This document shows positions 1 through 7,348 of a stretch of 14,304 nt of DNA, piece by piece (the first letter of the stretch is position 1; each line of letters opens with the position of its first letter). The translations under genes and the position numbers were made by a program. The notes below the pieces were generated by a model that saw only the letters and a program-made list of their open reading frames with translations, was not told where the DNA came from and did not search any database. This stretch comes from Gulosibacter sediminis (GTDB taxonomy: Bacteria > Actinomycetota > Actinomycetes > Actinomycetales > Microbacteriaceae): contig NZ_JACXJG010000010.1 of NCBI RefSeq assembly GCF_014904065.1, positions 34,921 to 49,224 on the forward strand, given 5' to 3'.

Positions 1-197
1 GCGCGGGCCCGGAGCACCGCGATCGTCTGCGGGTTCGCGCCGTGCTGGGCCAGCGCATCCAGTTCGGGGCTGACCGCCTGCGGGTCGTGCTCGAGGAGGA
101 GCTCGACGAGGTCGGCGCGCAGGCCGACATTGGTCGGATCGGCGCTCACCGCATCCCGTATTATTTGGACGAACTCGTTCCCCGTCGAATCGCTCAC
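1..197 (-). CDS. 5' end of an unrecognised divergent gene (partial)
   Basis: Reading the minus strand from a GTG at 197-195 gives about 65 codons open to the window edge. The protein begins VSDSTGNEFVQIIRDAV and includes DPTNVGLRADLVELLLEHDP, then a helical-looking, leucine-rich stretch ending near AVLRAR. The pattern DPxNxxLRxxLxxLLL is typical of a TPR-like N-terminal region and resembles, from memory, the start of some actinobacterial AAA+ ATPases. That is a weak inference, because only the N-terminus is visible. No Shine-Dalgarno sequence precedes the GTG, so a leaderless start, a later GTG (149-147) or an upstream in-frame ATG (245-243) are all possible. The codon choice and amphipathic protein look genuinely coding. 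The gene diverges from rpsJ across the long intergenic region. Confidence 0.5.
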   Translation of the reverse strand, partial: MSDSTGNEFVQIIRDAVSADPTNVGLRADLVELLLEHDPQAVSPELDALAQHGANPQTIAVLRAR

Positions 198-274
198 ACT
201 AGGGGAGTGTGGGCGGCGGAACTCCGCGGTAATGGTGCCGCGCATGGGGTTCACAAAAATCCGACACGCCCGGG

Positions 275-304
275 TTGCATGAACACAAAACTGCGGGCTA
301 AACT
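275..304 (+). promoter_or_regulatory. Candidate housekeeping promoter of the S10 operon
   Basis: A -35-like TTGCAT at 275-280 and a -10-like TAAACT at 299-304 are separated by 18 nt. The -10 matches TATAAT at four of six positions and the -35 matches TTGACA only at TTG. Transcription would start near 311. It is the best-spaced pair I can find in the region. A perfect TTGACA at 494-499 exists but has only TTTTCA at the matching -10 distance. Confidence 0.35.
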
Positions 305-463
305 GATGCAGTTCAACATTCCCGTTGTGCCGTGGCATCTTTGTGCCCGGCCTGCAGCAGGATCACTGCCGAACACGTGACTCGCCGCCCGACTCTTTCG
401 GAGGCAGGCAAGTCCGGCGGCAGGAGAGCACGGCCCGGGCGCATATCCGCGTGCCGTACATCA

Positions 464-485
464 GCCTGAGCGAAGCGCTCCGGGC
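464..485 (+). promoter_or_regulatory. Stem-loop in the S10 leader
   Basis: GAGCG (468-472) pairs with CGCTC (476-480) around an AAG loop. The stem extends outward through GCCT (464-467) and GGGC (482-485) with a bulged C at 481 and one G-T pair. There is no T-run after it, so it is not a typical terminator. It lies about 100 nt upstream of the rpsJ start. It could be part of an autoregulatory leader or a processing site; the function is inferred only from position. Confidence 0.4.
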
Positions 486-583
486 AGGTGAACTTGACAG
501 ATAAACAGTGGTGCACTTTTCAGCTGGTCACAGCCGAGATTGCATGTGAGGCCAAACCGGCCCGAACGAATTAGGAGTAGGAC

Positions 584-892
584 ATGGCGGGACAGAAGAT
601 CCGCATCCGACTGAAGTCGTATGACCACGAGGTCATCGACAGCTCCGCGCGCAAGATCGTCGACACGGTTACTCGCGCTGGTGCCTCCGTCATTGGGCCC
701 GTCCCGCTTCCGACGGAAAAGAGCGTGGTGACGGTTATCCGTTCGCCCCACAAGTACAAGGACAGCCGCGAGCAGTTCGAGAAGCGCACCCACAAGCGCC
801 TGATCGACATTGTCGACCCCACCCCGAAGGCTGTCGACTCGCTCATGCGCCTCGACCTTCCGGCCGATGTCAACATCGAGATCAAGCTCTAG
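584..892 (+). CDS. rpsJ: 30S ribosomal protein S10 (NusE)
   Basis: This 102-residue protein is full length for the S10 family. It belongs to the head of the small subunit and, as NusE, pairs with NusB in transcription antitermination. [13 protein letters not shown] at residues 32-44 and the extended-loop region with [13 protein letters not shown] at 54-66 are family hallmarks. The ATG start is supported by AGGAG at 573-577, six bases upstream. It is the first gene of the S10 block, as in most bacteria. The stop codon lies 8 nt before the rplC start, so the two are probably translated in sequence. Confidence 0.98.
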   Translation: MAGQKIRIRLKSYDHEVIDSSARKIVDTVTRAGASVIGPVPLPTEKSVVTVIRSPHKYKDSREQFEKRTHKRLIDIVDPTPKAVDSLMRLDLPADVNIEIKL

Positions 893-900
893 AGGGATTC

Positions 901-1554
901 ATGTCTATCGCTACTAAGACCTACAAGGGGCTGCTCGGCACCAAGCTGGGCATGACCCAGCAGTGGGACGCAGAGAACCGTCTCGTCCCCCTCACCGTGA
1001 TTCAGGTGAGCCCCAACGTCGTGACCCAGATCATGACGCAGGAGAAGAACGGCTACGACGCCATTCAGATCGCCGCGGGCGCTATCGAACTCCGCAAAGT
1101 TTCGCAGCCCCTCGCTGGCCACTTCAAGGCCGCCGGCGTGACCCCGCGTCGCCACGTAACTGAAATCCGCACCGCTGACGCCGCAGACTACGCGCTCGGC
1201 CAGGAACTGAACGTCGAGCTTTTCGAAGCCGGCCAGCTCGTCGACGTCGTTGGTACGTCGAAGGGTAAGGGTTTCGCCGGTGTTATGAAGCGCCACAACT
1301 TCAAGGGCGTTAGCGCATCGCACGGTGCGCACAAGAACCACCGCAAGCCCGGCTCGATCGGTGCTTCGGCCACCCCGAGCCGTGTCTTCAAGGGCACGCG
1401 CATGGCTGGCCGCATGGGTCACGACCGCGTGACCGTCCAGAACCTCACCCTCCACGGCATCGACGTGGAACGGGGTCTGCTGCTGGTCAAGGGTGCCGTT
1501 CCCGGCGCCAAGGGCCGCCTTGTTTTCGTCCGCAACGCAGTGAAGGGGGCCTAG
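901..1554 (+). CDS. rplC: 50S ribosomal protein L3
   Basis: This 217-residue protein has the normal length for bacterial L3, an early-assembling 23S rRNA binding protein. Its long central loop reaches toward the peptidyl transferase centre. The N-terminal [11 protein letters not shown] (10-20) and the loop signature from [17 protein letters not shown] (118-134) through [15 protein letters not shown] (141-155) are clear. The purine-rich AGAGGGA across the rpsJ stop serves as ribosome binding site. The gene is followed after only 4 nt by rplD, the usual order in the S10 operon. Confidence 0.98.
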   Translation: MSIATKTYKGLLGTKLGMTQQWDAENRLVPLTVIQVSPNVVTQIMTQEKNGYDAIQIAAGAIELRKVSQPLAGHFKAAGVTPRRHVTEIRTADAADYALGQELNVELFEAGQLVDVVGTSKGKGFAGVMKRHNFKGVSASHGAHKNHRKPGSIGASATPSRVFKGTRMAGRMGHDRVTVQNLTLHGIDVERGLLLVKGAVPGAKGRLVFVRNAVKGA

Positions 1555-1558
1555 CCAA

Positions 1559-2209
1559 ATGGCTGCCAACACCATTGATGTCCTCGACGCAACCGGCAAG
1601 AAGTCGGGCACCGTTGAGCTCCCCGCTGAGCTCTTCGACGTCGAGCTGAACGTCCCCCTCGTGCACCAGGTGGTCGTGGCCCAGCAGGCCGCCGCCCGCC
1701 AGGGTACGCACAAGACCAAGAACCGCGGCGAGCGCTCGGGCGCCGGCCGTAAGCCGTTCAAGCAGAAGGGCACGGGTAACGCCCGTCAGGGTTCGATCCG
1801 CATGCCGCAGCACCGCGGCGGTGGCATCGTCCACGGCCCGACCCCGCGTGACTACTCGCAGCGCACCCCCAAGAAGATGGTTGCCGCAGCCCTGCTGCAG
1901 TCGCTGTCGGACCGCGCTCGTGGTGGCCGCGTGCACGTGTTCACCGAACTCGTGACCGGCGAGGCACCCTCGACCAAGGCCGCGATCTCGGCATTCCGTA
2001 CCGCTGCCGAAGGCCGCAACGTGCTCGTCATCGTTGAGCACGACGACCTCGTCACCCGCCGTTCGGTGCGCAACATCGAGCACGCCCACGTGCTCTCGGC
2101 GGACCAGCTGAACGCATACGACGTGCTCGTTGCCGATGACGTGGTCTTCCTCAAGAGCGCGTTCGACGGCTTCGTCGCCGCGAAGACCAACAAGGAGCTG
2201 CAGGCATGA
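1559..2209 (+). CDS. rplD: 50S ribosomal protein L4
   Basis: This 216-residue protein is a typical bacterial L4 (also called L1e family). It has a globular domain and a long loop that lines the peptide exit tunnel. The tunnel loop spans about residues 48-95 and includes [15 protein letters not shown] (65-79), the region where macrolide-resistance changes occur in other bacteria; nothing odd is visible there. In E. coli L4 also represses its own operon, but whether that applies here is unknown. AAGGGGG just before the rplC stop is the probable ribosome binding site. The stop overlaps the rplW start (ATGA, 4 nt). Confidence 0.98.
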   Translation: MAANTIDVLDATGKKSGTVELPAELFDVELNVPLVHQVVVAQQAAARQGTHKTKNRGERSGAGRKPFKQKGTGNARQGSIRMPQHRGGGIVHGPTPRDYSQRTPKKMVAAALLQSLSDRARGGRVHVFTELVTGEAPSTKAAISAFRTAAEGRNVLVIVEHDDLVTRRSVRNIEHAHVLSADQLNAYDVLVADDVVFLKSAFDGFVAAKTNKELQA

Positions 2210-2505
2210 GCGACATCTACAAGGACCCGCGCGATGTCATCATCCGCCCGGTGATCTCGGAGAAGAGCTACGGCCTCATCGACCAGGGCAAGTACACCTT
2301 CGAGGTGGCACCCGACGCGAACAAGACCGAGATCAAGATCGCGATCGAGCGCATCTTCGACGTGCAGGTTGACCGCATCAACACCCTTAACCGTCAGGGC
2401 AAGACTCGCCGGACTCGTTTCGGCATGGGCAAGCGCAAGGACACCAAGCGCGCCATCGTGACCCTGAAGTCCGGCACTATCGACATCTTCTCGAACGTCG
2501 GCTAA
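2206..2505 (+). CDS. rplW: 50S ribosomal protein L23
   Basis: The product is 99 residues long, normal for bacterial L23. It sits at the tunnel exit and docks trigger factor, SRP and the Sec translocon. [13 protein letters not shown] (10-22) and the C-terminal [11 protein letters not shown] (77-87) are family motifs. The ATG overlaps the rplD stop by 4 nt and is preceded by AAGGAG at 2192-2197, so both coupling and independent initiation are possible. Confidence 0.98.
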   Translation: MSDIYKDPRDVIIRPVISEKSYGLIDQGKYTFEVAPDANKTEIKIAIERIFDVQVDRINTLNRQGKTRRTRFGMGKRKDTKRAIVTLKSGTIDIFSNVG

Positions 2506-2523
2506 CCGGAGGACTGAGTAAAA

Positions 2524-3363
2524 ATGGCGATTCGTAAATTCAAGCCCACGACTCCCGGTCGTCGTGCTGGTTCGGTCTCGGAGTTCACCGAGATCACCCG
2601 CTCGACCCCCGAGAAGTCGCTGCTGCGCCCGCTGCCCAAGACTGGTGGTCGTAACAACCAGGGTCGCATCACGACCCGTCACATCGGTGGTGGCCACAAG
2701 CGCCAGTACCGCGTGATCGACTTCCGTCGTAACGACAAGGACGGCGTGAACGCCAAGGTCGCTCACATTGAGTACGACCCGAACCGTACCGCTCGCATCG
2801 CGCTCCTGCACTACTTCGACGGCACCAAGCGATACATCATCGCGCCGAACAAGCTCAAGCAGGGCGACATCATCGAGTCGGGCGCCAGCGCCGACATCAA
2901 GCCCGGCAACAACTTGCCGCTGCGCAACATCCCGACCGGTACCGTCGTGCACGCCGTTGAGCTGCGCCCCGGTGGCGGCGCGAAGCTCGGCCGTTCGGCC
3001 GGCGCCTCGGTCCGCCTCGTCGCAAAGGACGGCCCTTACGCCCAGCTGCGCCTGCCCTCGGGTGAGGTTCGCAACGTGGATGCACGCTGCCGCGCGACCG
3101 TCGGCGAGGTTGGTAACGCTGAGCAGTCGAACATCGACCTCGGTAAGGCCGGCCGTAAGCGCTGGAAGGGCGTTCGCCCGACCGTGCGTGGTGTCGTCAT
3201 GAACCCGATCGACCACCCGCACGGTGGTGGCGAGGGTCGTACCTCGGGTGGTCGTCACCCGGTGAGCCCGTGGGGTAAGCCTGAGGGCCGCACCCGCAAG
3301 CCCAACAAGGACTCGGACAAGCTCATTGTCCGCCGTCGCCCGACTGGCAAGAAGCGCAAGTAG
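2524..3363 (+). CDS. rplB: 50S ribosomal protein L2
   Basis: This 279-residue protein is full length for L2, one of the most conserved 23S rRNA binding proteins and important for subunit association and the peptidyl transferase region. The C-terminal signature [13 protein letters not shown] (226-238), followed by [15 protein letters not shown], is intact, including the conserved histidine cluster. The N-terminal half carries the OB-fold segment and the second half an SH3-like domain, as in the family. GGAGG at 2508-2512 lies 11 nt before the ATG. The tail is strongly basic (TGKKRK). Confidence 0.98.
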   Translation: MAIRKFKPTTPGRRAGSVSEFTEITRSTPEKSLLRPLPKTGGRNNQGRITTRHIGGGHKRQYRVIDFRRNDKDGVNAKVAHIEYDPNRTARIALLHYFDGTKRYIIAPNKLKQGDIIESGASADIKPGNNLPLRNIPTGTVVHAVELRPGGGAKLGRSAGASVRLVAKDGPYAQLRLPSGEVRNVDARCRATVGEVGNAEQSNIDLGKAGRKRWKGVRPTVRGVVMNPIDHPHGGGEGRTSGGRHPVSPWGKPEGRTRKPNKDSDKLIVRRRPTGKKRK

Positions 3364-3378
3364 TAGGAGTTCAAGAAG

Positions 3379-3660
3379 ATGCCTCGCAGTCTGAAGAAGG
3401 GCCCCTTCGTTGACGAGCACCTGCTGCAGAAGGTGCTGAAGCAGAACGAAGCCGGTTCGAAGAATGTCATCAAGACCTGGTCGCGCCGATCGATGATTGT
3501 GCCCGACATGCTCGGCCACACGATCGCCGTGCACGACGGTCGCAAGCACATCCCGGTATTCGTTACCGAGACGATGGTTGGCCACAAGCTCGGTGAGTTC
3601 GCACCGACCCGCACCTTCCGCGGTCACGTGAAGGACGACAAGAAGGGTCGCCGCCGCTAA
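3379..3660 (+). CDS. rpsS: 30S ribosomal protein S19
   Basis: The product is 93 residues long, the usual length for S19, which sits in the head of the small subunit and contacts S13 and the A-site finger. The N-terminus [16 protein letters not shown] and the segment [19 protein letters not shown] (54-72), ending in [11 protein letters not shown], are diagnostic. AGGAG at 3365-3369 is well placed for the ATG. The gene lies between rplB and rplV as in the standard S10 order. Confidence 0.98.
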   Translation: MPRSLKKGPFVDEHLLQKVLKQNEAGSKNVIKTWSRRSMIVPDMLGHTIAVHDGRKHIPVFVTETMVGHKLGEFAPTRTFRGHVKDDKKGRRR

Positions 3661-3671
3661 GCGGGGGCGTG

Positions 3672-3678
3672 AAGGAGG
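3672..3678 (+). promoter_or_regulatory. Ribosome binding site that fixes the rplV start
   Basis: AAGGAGG lies 5 nt before the ATG at 3684. An upstream in-frame GTG at 3669 would place this Shine-Dalgarno sequence inside the coding region and add the odd residues MKEEI, so the ATG is the better start. Confidence 0.85.
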
Positions 3679-3683
3679 AAATT

Positions 3684-4061
3684 ATGGTGGAGTCGATCGC
3701 CCGCGCGCGTCACATCCGCGTTACCCCTCAGAAGGCTCGCCGCGTCGTCAACCTGATCCGCGGCAAGCAGGCGCTCGAAGCGCTTGCCATTCTGAAGTTT
3801 GCACCGCAGGGTGCTTCGGAGCCGGTGTACAAGGTCGTGGCCTCGGCCATCGCAAACGCCCGCGTCAAGGCTGACAACTCGAACGAGTTCCTTGACGAGC
3901 GTGACCTGTACGTCAGCACCGCATTCGTCGATGAGGGTGTCACCCTCAAGCGCTTCCGTCCGCGCGCCCAGGGGCGTGCCGGTCGCATCAACAAGCGCAC
4001 CAGCCACATCACGGTCATTGTCTCGACCCCCGAGACCGAAGAGCAGAAGGCGGCGAACTAA
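3684..4061 (+). CDS. rplV: 50S ribosomal protein L22
   Basis: Started at the ATG at 3684, the product is 125 residues. L22 contacts several 23S rRNA domains and its beta-hairpin lines the exit tunnel next to L4. [17 protein letters not shown] (6-22) and the hairpin region [18 protein letters not shown] (91-108) are clear. A short acidic/polar tail (about residues 115-125) follows the last strand, which is common in Actinobacteria. The stop overlaps the rpsC start by one base (TAATG), which favours reinitiation. Confidence 0.97.
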   Translation: MVESIARARHIRVTPQKARRVVNLIRGKQALEALAILKFAPQGASEPVYKVVASAIANARVKADNSNEFLDERDLYVSTAFVDEGVTLKRFRPRAQGRAGRINKRTSHITVIVSTPETEEQKAAN

Positions 4062-4813
4062 TGGGCCAGAAGATCAATCCGTACGGCTTCCGCCTCGGTG
4101 TCACAACTGACCACCGTTCGCGCTGGTACGCCGACTCGACCAAGCCCGGTCAGCGCTACTCGGACTACGTGAACGAGGACATCCGCATCCGGACGCACCT
4201 CACCAACTCGCTTGACCGCGCCGGTATCGCGTACATCGCCATCGAGCGCACCCGCGATCGCGTTCGCGTCGACATTCACACCGCCCGTCCGGGCATCGTG
4301 ATCGGTCGCCGCGGTGCCGAGGCCGAGCGCATCCGTGGCGAGCTCGAGAAGCTCACCGGCAAGCAGATCCAGCTGAACATCCTCGAGGTCAAGAACCCCG
4401 ACCAGGAAGCTCAGCTCGTCGCACAGGGCATCGCCGAGCAGCTTGTGGGTCGTGTGGCATTCCGCCGTGCGATGCGCAAGGGCCTGCAGAGCGCCCAGCG
4501 CGCCGGCGCCAAGGGTATTCGTATCCAGGTGTCGGGCCGTCTGGGTGGCGCTGAAATGAGCCGCTCGGAGTTCTACCGCGAGGGCCGCGTGCCCCTGCAC
4601 ACCCTCCGCGCCAACATCGACTACGGCTTCTACGAGGCCAAGACCACCTACGGTCGCATCGGTGTCAAGGTGTGGATCTACAAGGGTGACCTCACCAACA
4701 AGGAGCTTGCTCGCGAGCAGGCCAACCAGAAGTCGTCGCGCGACAACCGTGGCGACCGTCCGCGTCGCAACCGTCGCAACAACGAGCAGGTTGCCGCAGG
4801 AGCGGAGGCGTAA
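4061..4813 (+). CDS. rpsC: 30S ribosomal protein S3
   Basis: This 250-residue protein is slightly longer than E. coli S3. It lies at the mRNA entry channel and helps unwind mRNA. The N-terminal [13 protein letters not shown], the KH domain with its GRRG loop at 82-85, and the C-terminal S3 domain with [19 protein letters not shown] are all intact. After about residue 215 comes an arginine- and asparagine-rich, probably disordered tail (about 35 residues, including RPRRNRRNN) typical of actinobacterial S3. The gene overlaps rplV by 1 nt and is followed after 3 nt by rplP. Confidence 0.98.
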   Translation: MGQKINPYGFRLGVTTDHRSRWYADSTKPGQRYSDYVNEDIRIRTHLTNSLDRAGIAYIAIERTRDRVRVDIHTARPGIVIGRRGAEAERIRGELEKLTGKQIQLNILEVKNPDQEAQLVAQGIAEQLVGRVAFRRAMRKGLQSAQRAGAKGIRIQVSGRLGGAEMSRSEFYREGRVPLHTLRANIDYGFYEAKTTYGRIGVKVWIYKGDLTNKELAREQANQKSSRDNRGDRPRRNRRNNEQVAAGAEA

Positions 4814-4816
4814 GAC

Positions 4817-5233
4817 ATGCTGATTCCACGACGAGTTAAGTACCGCAAGCAGCACCACCCCGGCCGTAGCGGCCAGGCAACTGGTGGCACCAAGGTCTCC
4901 TTCGGTGAGTACGGCATCCAGGCCTTGAGCCCGGCATACGTCACGAACCGCCAGATCGAGGCCGCACGTATCGCCATGACCCGCCACATCAAGCGTGGCG
5001 GCAAGGTGTGGATCAACATCTACCCGGACCGTCCGCTCACCAAGAAGCCTGCGGAAGTCCGCATGGGTTCCGGTAAGGGTTCGCCTGAGTGGTGGGTCGC
5101 CAACGTCAAGCCCGGTCGCGTCCTCTTCGAGGTCGGCGGCGTTGACGAGGAACTGGCCCGCGAAGCACTCATGCGCGCAATCCACAAGCTGCCGCTCAAG
5201 GCACGCATCATTACCCGTGAGGAAGGCGAGTAG
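4817..5233 (+). CDS. rplP: 50S ribosomal protein L16
   Basis: The 138-residue product matches the usual L16 length. L16 binds near the A-site tRNA elbow and is needed for late 50S maturation. [23 protein letters not shown] (63-71) and [14 protein letters not shown] (82-95) are family signatures. The ribosome binding site GGAGG at 4804-4808 lies within the end of rpsC. The gene sits between rpsC and rpmC in the standard order. Confidence 0.98.
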   Translation: MLIPRRVKYRKQHHPGRSGQATGGTKVSFGEYGIQALSPAYVTNRQIEAARIAMTRHIKRGGKVWINIYPDRPLTKKPAEVRMGSGKGSPEWWVANVKPGRVLFEVGGVDEELAREALMRAIHKLPLKARIITREEGE

Positions 5234-5235
5234 AC

Positions 5236-5535
5236 ATGGCGATTGGATCGAAGGAGCTCGCCATTACCGAGCTCGACACCTTTGAGAACGGCCGTCTTAC
5301 CGACGAGCTGAAGAAGGCCAAGGAAGAGCTGTTCAACCTGCGCTTCCAGGCCGCCACCGGTCAGGGCGAAGAGCGCGGCCGCATCCGCGCCGTGAAGCGC
5401 GACATCGCTCGCATCTACACGGTCATCCGTGAGCGCGAGCTCGGCATCCGTGCGACTCCGGCCGCTGCTGAGAAGCCGGCCAAGAAGACTCGCGCGAAGA
5501 AGGCTGAGAAGGCCGAGAACGAGGAGACCAACTAA
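5236..5535 (+). CDS. rpmC: 50S ribosomal protein L29 with basic C-terminal tail
   Basis: The product is 99 residues, against roughly 65-70 for E. coli L29. The core helical hairpin (about residues 8-70, including [13 protein letters not shown] and [17 protein letters not shown]) is intact. L29 sits beside L23 at the exit tunnel, where nascent-chain factors dock. The extra 29 residues (71-99) are lysine- and alanine-rich with an acidic end ([20 protein letters not shown] at 80-99) and look disordered. GAGGAAGG at 5219-5226 precedes the ATG. The stop overlaps the rpsQ ATG by one base. Confidence 0.97.
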   Translation: MAIGSKELAITELDTFENGRLTDELKKAKEELFNLRFQAATGQGEERGRIRAVKRDIARIYTVIRERELGIRATPAAAEKPAKKTRAKKAEKAENEETN

Positions 5536-5840
5536 TGGCTGAGACCACGAACGCGTCGGCTGCCGAGGTCAACGAGGCTGCCGCGCAGCACCGCAACTAC
5601 CGCAAGACCCGCCGCGGCTACGTCACCAGCGACAAGATGGAAAAGACCATCACTGTGCTGGTCGAGGACCGCGTGAAGCACCCCCTTTATGGCAAGGTGC
5701 TCCGCCGCTCCACCAAGATCAAGGCGCACGACGAGCAGAACACCGCCGGCATCGGCGACCTCGTGCTCATCGCCGAGACCCGTCCCCTCAGCGCTTCCAA
5801 GCGCTGGCGGCTGGTCGAGATCCTCGAGAAGGCGAAGTAG
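5535..5840 (+). CDS. rpsQ: 30S ribosomal protein S17
   Basis: This 101-residue S17 carries an extra N-terminal segment of about 20 alanine- and acid-rich residues before the OB-fold core that starts near [16 protein letters not shown] (23-38). The signature [13 protein letters not shown] (74-86) is present. S17 is a primary 16S rRNA binder. GAGGAG at 5521-5526 supports the ATG. In E. coli this is the last gene of the S10 operon. Here its stop codon lies within a set of alternative hairpins, 43 nt before rplN. Confidence 0.97.
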   Translation: MAETTNASAAEVNEAAAQHRNYRKTRRGYVTSDKMEKTITVLVEDRVKHPLYGKVLRRSTKIKAHDEQNTAGIGDLVLIAETRPLSASKRWRLVEILEKAK

Positions 5841-5859
5841 GCCTTCGCCTACGAAGCCT
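5830..5859 (+). promoter_or_regulatory. Alternative overlapping hairpins at the S10/spc boundary
   Basis: Three stems compete for the same bases. Stem 1 is AGGCGAAG (5830-5837) with CTTCGCCT (5843-5850), 8 bp. Stem 2 is GTAGGC (5837-5842) with GCCTAC (5847-5852), 6 bp around CTTC. Stem 3 is AGGC plus TTCG (5839-5847, one bulged C) with CGAAGCCT (5852-5859), 8 bp. The rpsQ stop codon (5838-5840) lies within the structure. There is no T-run, so a simple intrinsic terminator is unlikely. A processing site, or a switch sensitive to ribosome passage, is possible. Confidence 0.5.
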
Positions 5860-5883
5860 GGACACAGCCAAGGAGACTGACAC

Positions 5884-6252
5884 ATGATTCAGCAGGAATC
5901 CCGCCTCCGCGTCGCCGATAACACCGGCGCCAAGGAGATCCTCACCATCCGCGTTCTGGGTGGCTCGGGTCGCCGCTACGCCGGCCTCGGTGACGTCATC
6001 GTCGCGACCGTCAAGGACGCGATCCCCGGCGGCAACGTGAAGAAGGGCGACGTCGTCAAGGCGGTCGTCGTTCGCACGAAGAAGGCCACCCGTCGCGTCG
6101 ACGGTTCGTACATCAAGTTCGACGAGAACGCTGCCGTGATTCTCAAGAACGACGGTGAACCGCGCGGTACGCGCATCTTCGGCCCGATCGGCCGTGAGCT
6201 GCGCGACAAGCGGTTCATGAAGATTATTTCGCTCGCTCCGGAGGTGCTCTAA
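5884..6252 (+). CDS. rplN: 50S ribosomal protein L14
   Basis: The 122-residue product is exactly the usual L14 length. L14 lies at the subunit interface, forms a bridge with 16S rRNA and contacts L19. [18 protein letters not shown], the segment around [21 protein letters not shown] (47-67) and the C-terminal [11 protein letters not shown] are diagnostic. AAGGAG at 5870-5875 lies 8 nt before the ATG. It is the first gene of the spc block. The 43-nt gap from rpsQ is one of the longer ones in the cluster, but no clear promoter is visible in it. Confidence 0.98.
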   Translation: MIQQESRLRVADNTGAKEILTIRVLGGSGRRYAGLGDVIVATVKDAIPGGNVKKGDVVKAVVVRTKKATRRVDGSYIKFDENAAVILKNDGEPRGTRIFGPIGRELRDKRFMKIISLAPEVL

Positions 6253-6255
6253 CTC

Positions 6256-6657
6256 ATGGCGAAGATTCGCAAGGGCGACCTCGTCGAGGTCATCAGCGGC
6301 AGCGACAAGGGCAAGCAGGGCAAGGTCCTCGAGGTCCTCGTCGCGCAGAGCCGCGTCATCGTTGAAGGCGTCAACTACGCCACGAAGCACACTCGCGTCG
6401 GCCAGACGCAGCGTGGTTCGAAGACCGGTGGCATCGAGACCGTCGAGGCCCCCATCCACGTTTCGAACGTTGCACTCGTGAACCCCGAGACCGGGAAGCC
6501 CGCCCGCGTGGGCGTCAAGGTCGAAGAGGTCACCGAGGGTGGCGTTACCAAGACGGTTCGTACTCGTGAGTTCAAGGCGTCGCGTCGCGACAGCGCAGCT
6601 GCCGCGCCGGCGAAGAAGACCACGAAGAAGACCGCAGCAAAGAAGGACAGCGAGTAG
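6256..6657 (+). CDS. rplX: 50S ribosomal protein L24 with basic C-terminal tail
   Basis: The product is 133 residues, against roughly 105 in E. coli. L24 initiates 50S assembly and lies near the tunnel exit. The KOW motif is at about residues 5-32 (KGDLVEVISGSDKGKQGKV), followed by the conserved GVNYATKH and PIHVSNVALV. Residues 108-133 form an alanine- and lysine-rich tail (APAKKTTKKTAAKKD at 117-131) like a histone H1 tail. GGAGGT at 6240-6245, inside the end of rplN, is the ribosome binding site. The gene is separated by 3 nt from both neighbours. Confidence 0.97.
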   Translation: MAKIRKGDLVEVISGSDKGKQGKVLEVLVAQSRVIVEGVNYATKHTRVGQTQRGSKTGGIETVEAPIHVSNVALVNPETGKPARVGVKVEEVTEGGVTKTVRTREFKASRRDSAAAAPAKKTTKKTAAKKDSE

Positions 6658-6660
6658 CAG

Positions 6661-7242
6661 ATGACTGACACTGCCACGGTGGCTGGCAAAATCCAGCCCC
6701 GACTCAAGGTCAAGTACCGCAACGAACTCAAGGCCAAGCTCCAGGAGGAGCTCGGTGTTGCCAACGTTCACCAGATTCCGGGTCTCGAGAAGATCGTCGT
6801 GAACATGGGTGTTGGCGAGGCAGCTCGTGACGGCAAGGTGATCGAGGGCGCGATCAGCGACCTTACCCAGATCACCGGCCAGAAGCCGAAGGTGACCCGC
6901 GCGCGCAAGTCGATCGCGCAGTTCAAGCTTCGCGAAGGCCAGCCCATCGGTACCCACGTCACCCTCCGCGGTGACCGCATGTGGGAGTTCCTCGACCGCC
7001 TCCTGGCGCTCGCACTGCCCCGTATCCGCGACTTCCGCGGTCTCTCGGACAAGCAGTTTGACGGCAACGGCAACTACACCTTTGGTCTCACGGAGCAGGT
7101 TATGTTCCACGAGATCGACCCGGACCGGATCGACCGCACCCGCGGTATGGACATCACCGTGGTCACCACCGCGAAGGACGACGAGAGCGGCCGCGCACTG
7201 CTTCGCGCTCTCGGCTTCCCCTTCACCGCGGGCCTGAAGTAG
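6661..7242 (+). CDS. rplE: 50S ribosomal protein L5
   Basis: The product is 193 residues, slightly longer than E. coli L5 because of about a dozen extra N-terminal residues. L5 binds 5S rRNA with L18 and L25-type proteins and contacts S13. [13 protein letters not shown] (42-54) and the run beginning [18 protein letters not shown] (73-90) are clear signatures, and the C-terminus ends in ALGFPF followed by a short tail. The ribosome binding site is weak, so coupling to rplX translation is likely. It is followed by an unusual 106-nt gap instead of rpsN. Confidence 0.98.
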   Translation: MTDTATVAGKIQPRLKVKYRNELKAKLQEELGVANVHQIPGLEKIVVNMGVGEAARDGKVIEGAISDLTQITGQKPKVTRARKSIAQFKLREGQPIGTHVTLRGDRMWEFLDRLLALALPRIRDFRGLSDKQFDGNGNYTFGLTEQVMFHEIDPDRIDRTRGMDITVVTTAKDDESGRALLRALGFPFTAGLK

Positions 7243-7259
7243 ACTCTACGTTTGGCCCA

Positions 7260-7287
7260 TTGCCCGCCGGGAACCCCCGGCGGGCAA
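7260..7287 (+). terminator. Strong hairpin in the rplE-rpsH gap (terminator-like, no T-run)
   Basis: TTGCCCGCCGGG (7260-7271) pairs perfectly with CCCGGCGGGCAA (7276-7287) around an AACC loop, giving a 12-bp GC-rich stem. The bases after it are CACCACAGG, so there is no U-tract and full termination would be surprising in mid-operon. A second weaker stem, CGTGCCG (7301-7307) with CGGCGCG (7312-7318), follows. A partial attenuator, pause or RNA-processing/stability element are all plausible. Confidence 0.5.
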
Positions 7288-7348
7288 CACCACAGGTCGG
7301 CGTGCCGTGTACGGCGCGTCGAAACCAGGCGAAAGGAAATATCGAGTC

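Larger units (their letters stand above)
198..583 (+). other. Intergenic region and S10 operon leader
   Basis: This stretch of 386 bases holds no convincing gene. An open frame crosses it on the plus strand, but it overlaps the divergent gene, resembles no protein I know and has no ribosome binding site. The region contains a candidate promoter at 275-304, a stem-loop at 464-485, a small stem at 550-562 and the rpsJ ribosome binding site at 573-577. If the promoter call is right, the S10 transcript would carry an untranslated leader of roughly 270 nt. That is long enough for regulation of the kind L4 exerts on the E. coli S10 leader, though no homology to that leader is visible. Confidence 0.6.

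Noticed and set aside
42..380. Plus-strand open frame of 112 codons before rpsJ
   Set aside because: It overlaps the better supported minus-strand gene, has no ribosome binding site and no recognisable protein features.
494..522. TTGACA (494-499) as the S10 promoter
   Set aside because: The -35 is perfect, but at 17 nt spacing the -10 is TTTTCA, a poor match. It remains a secondary possibility.
1852..3627. Very long minus-strand open frame (591 codons) opposite rplD-rpsS, and similar ones at 4058-5185 and 5788-7110
   Set aside because: These are mirror frames created by strong GC-rich codon bias in the ribosomal genes; their translations are low-complexity and run across several real genes.
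3669..3683. GTG start for rplV five codons upstream
   Set aside because: It would bury the AAGGAGG ribosome binding site in coding sequence; the ATG at 3684 fits the L22 N-terminus.
7307..7348. Upstream extension of rpsH by 14 codons
   Set aside because: S8 proteins begin MTMTDP, matching the ATG at 7349, and AAAGGA lies correctly before it.
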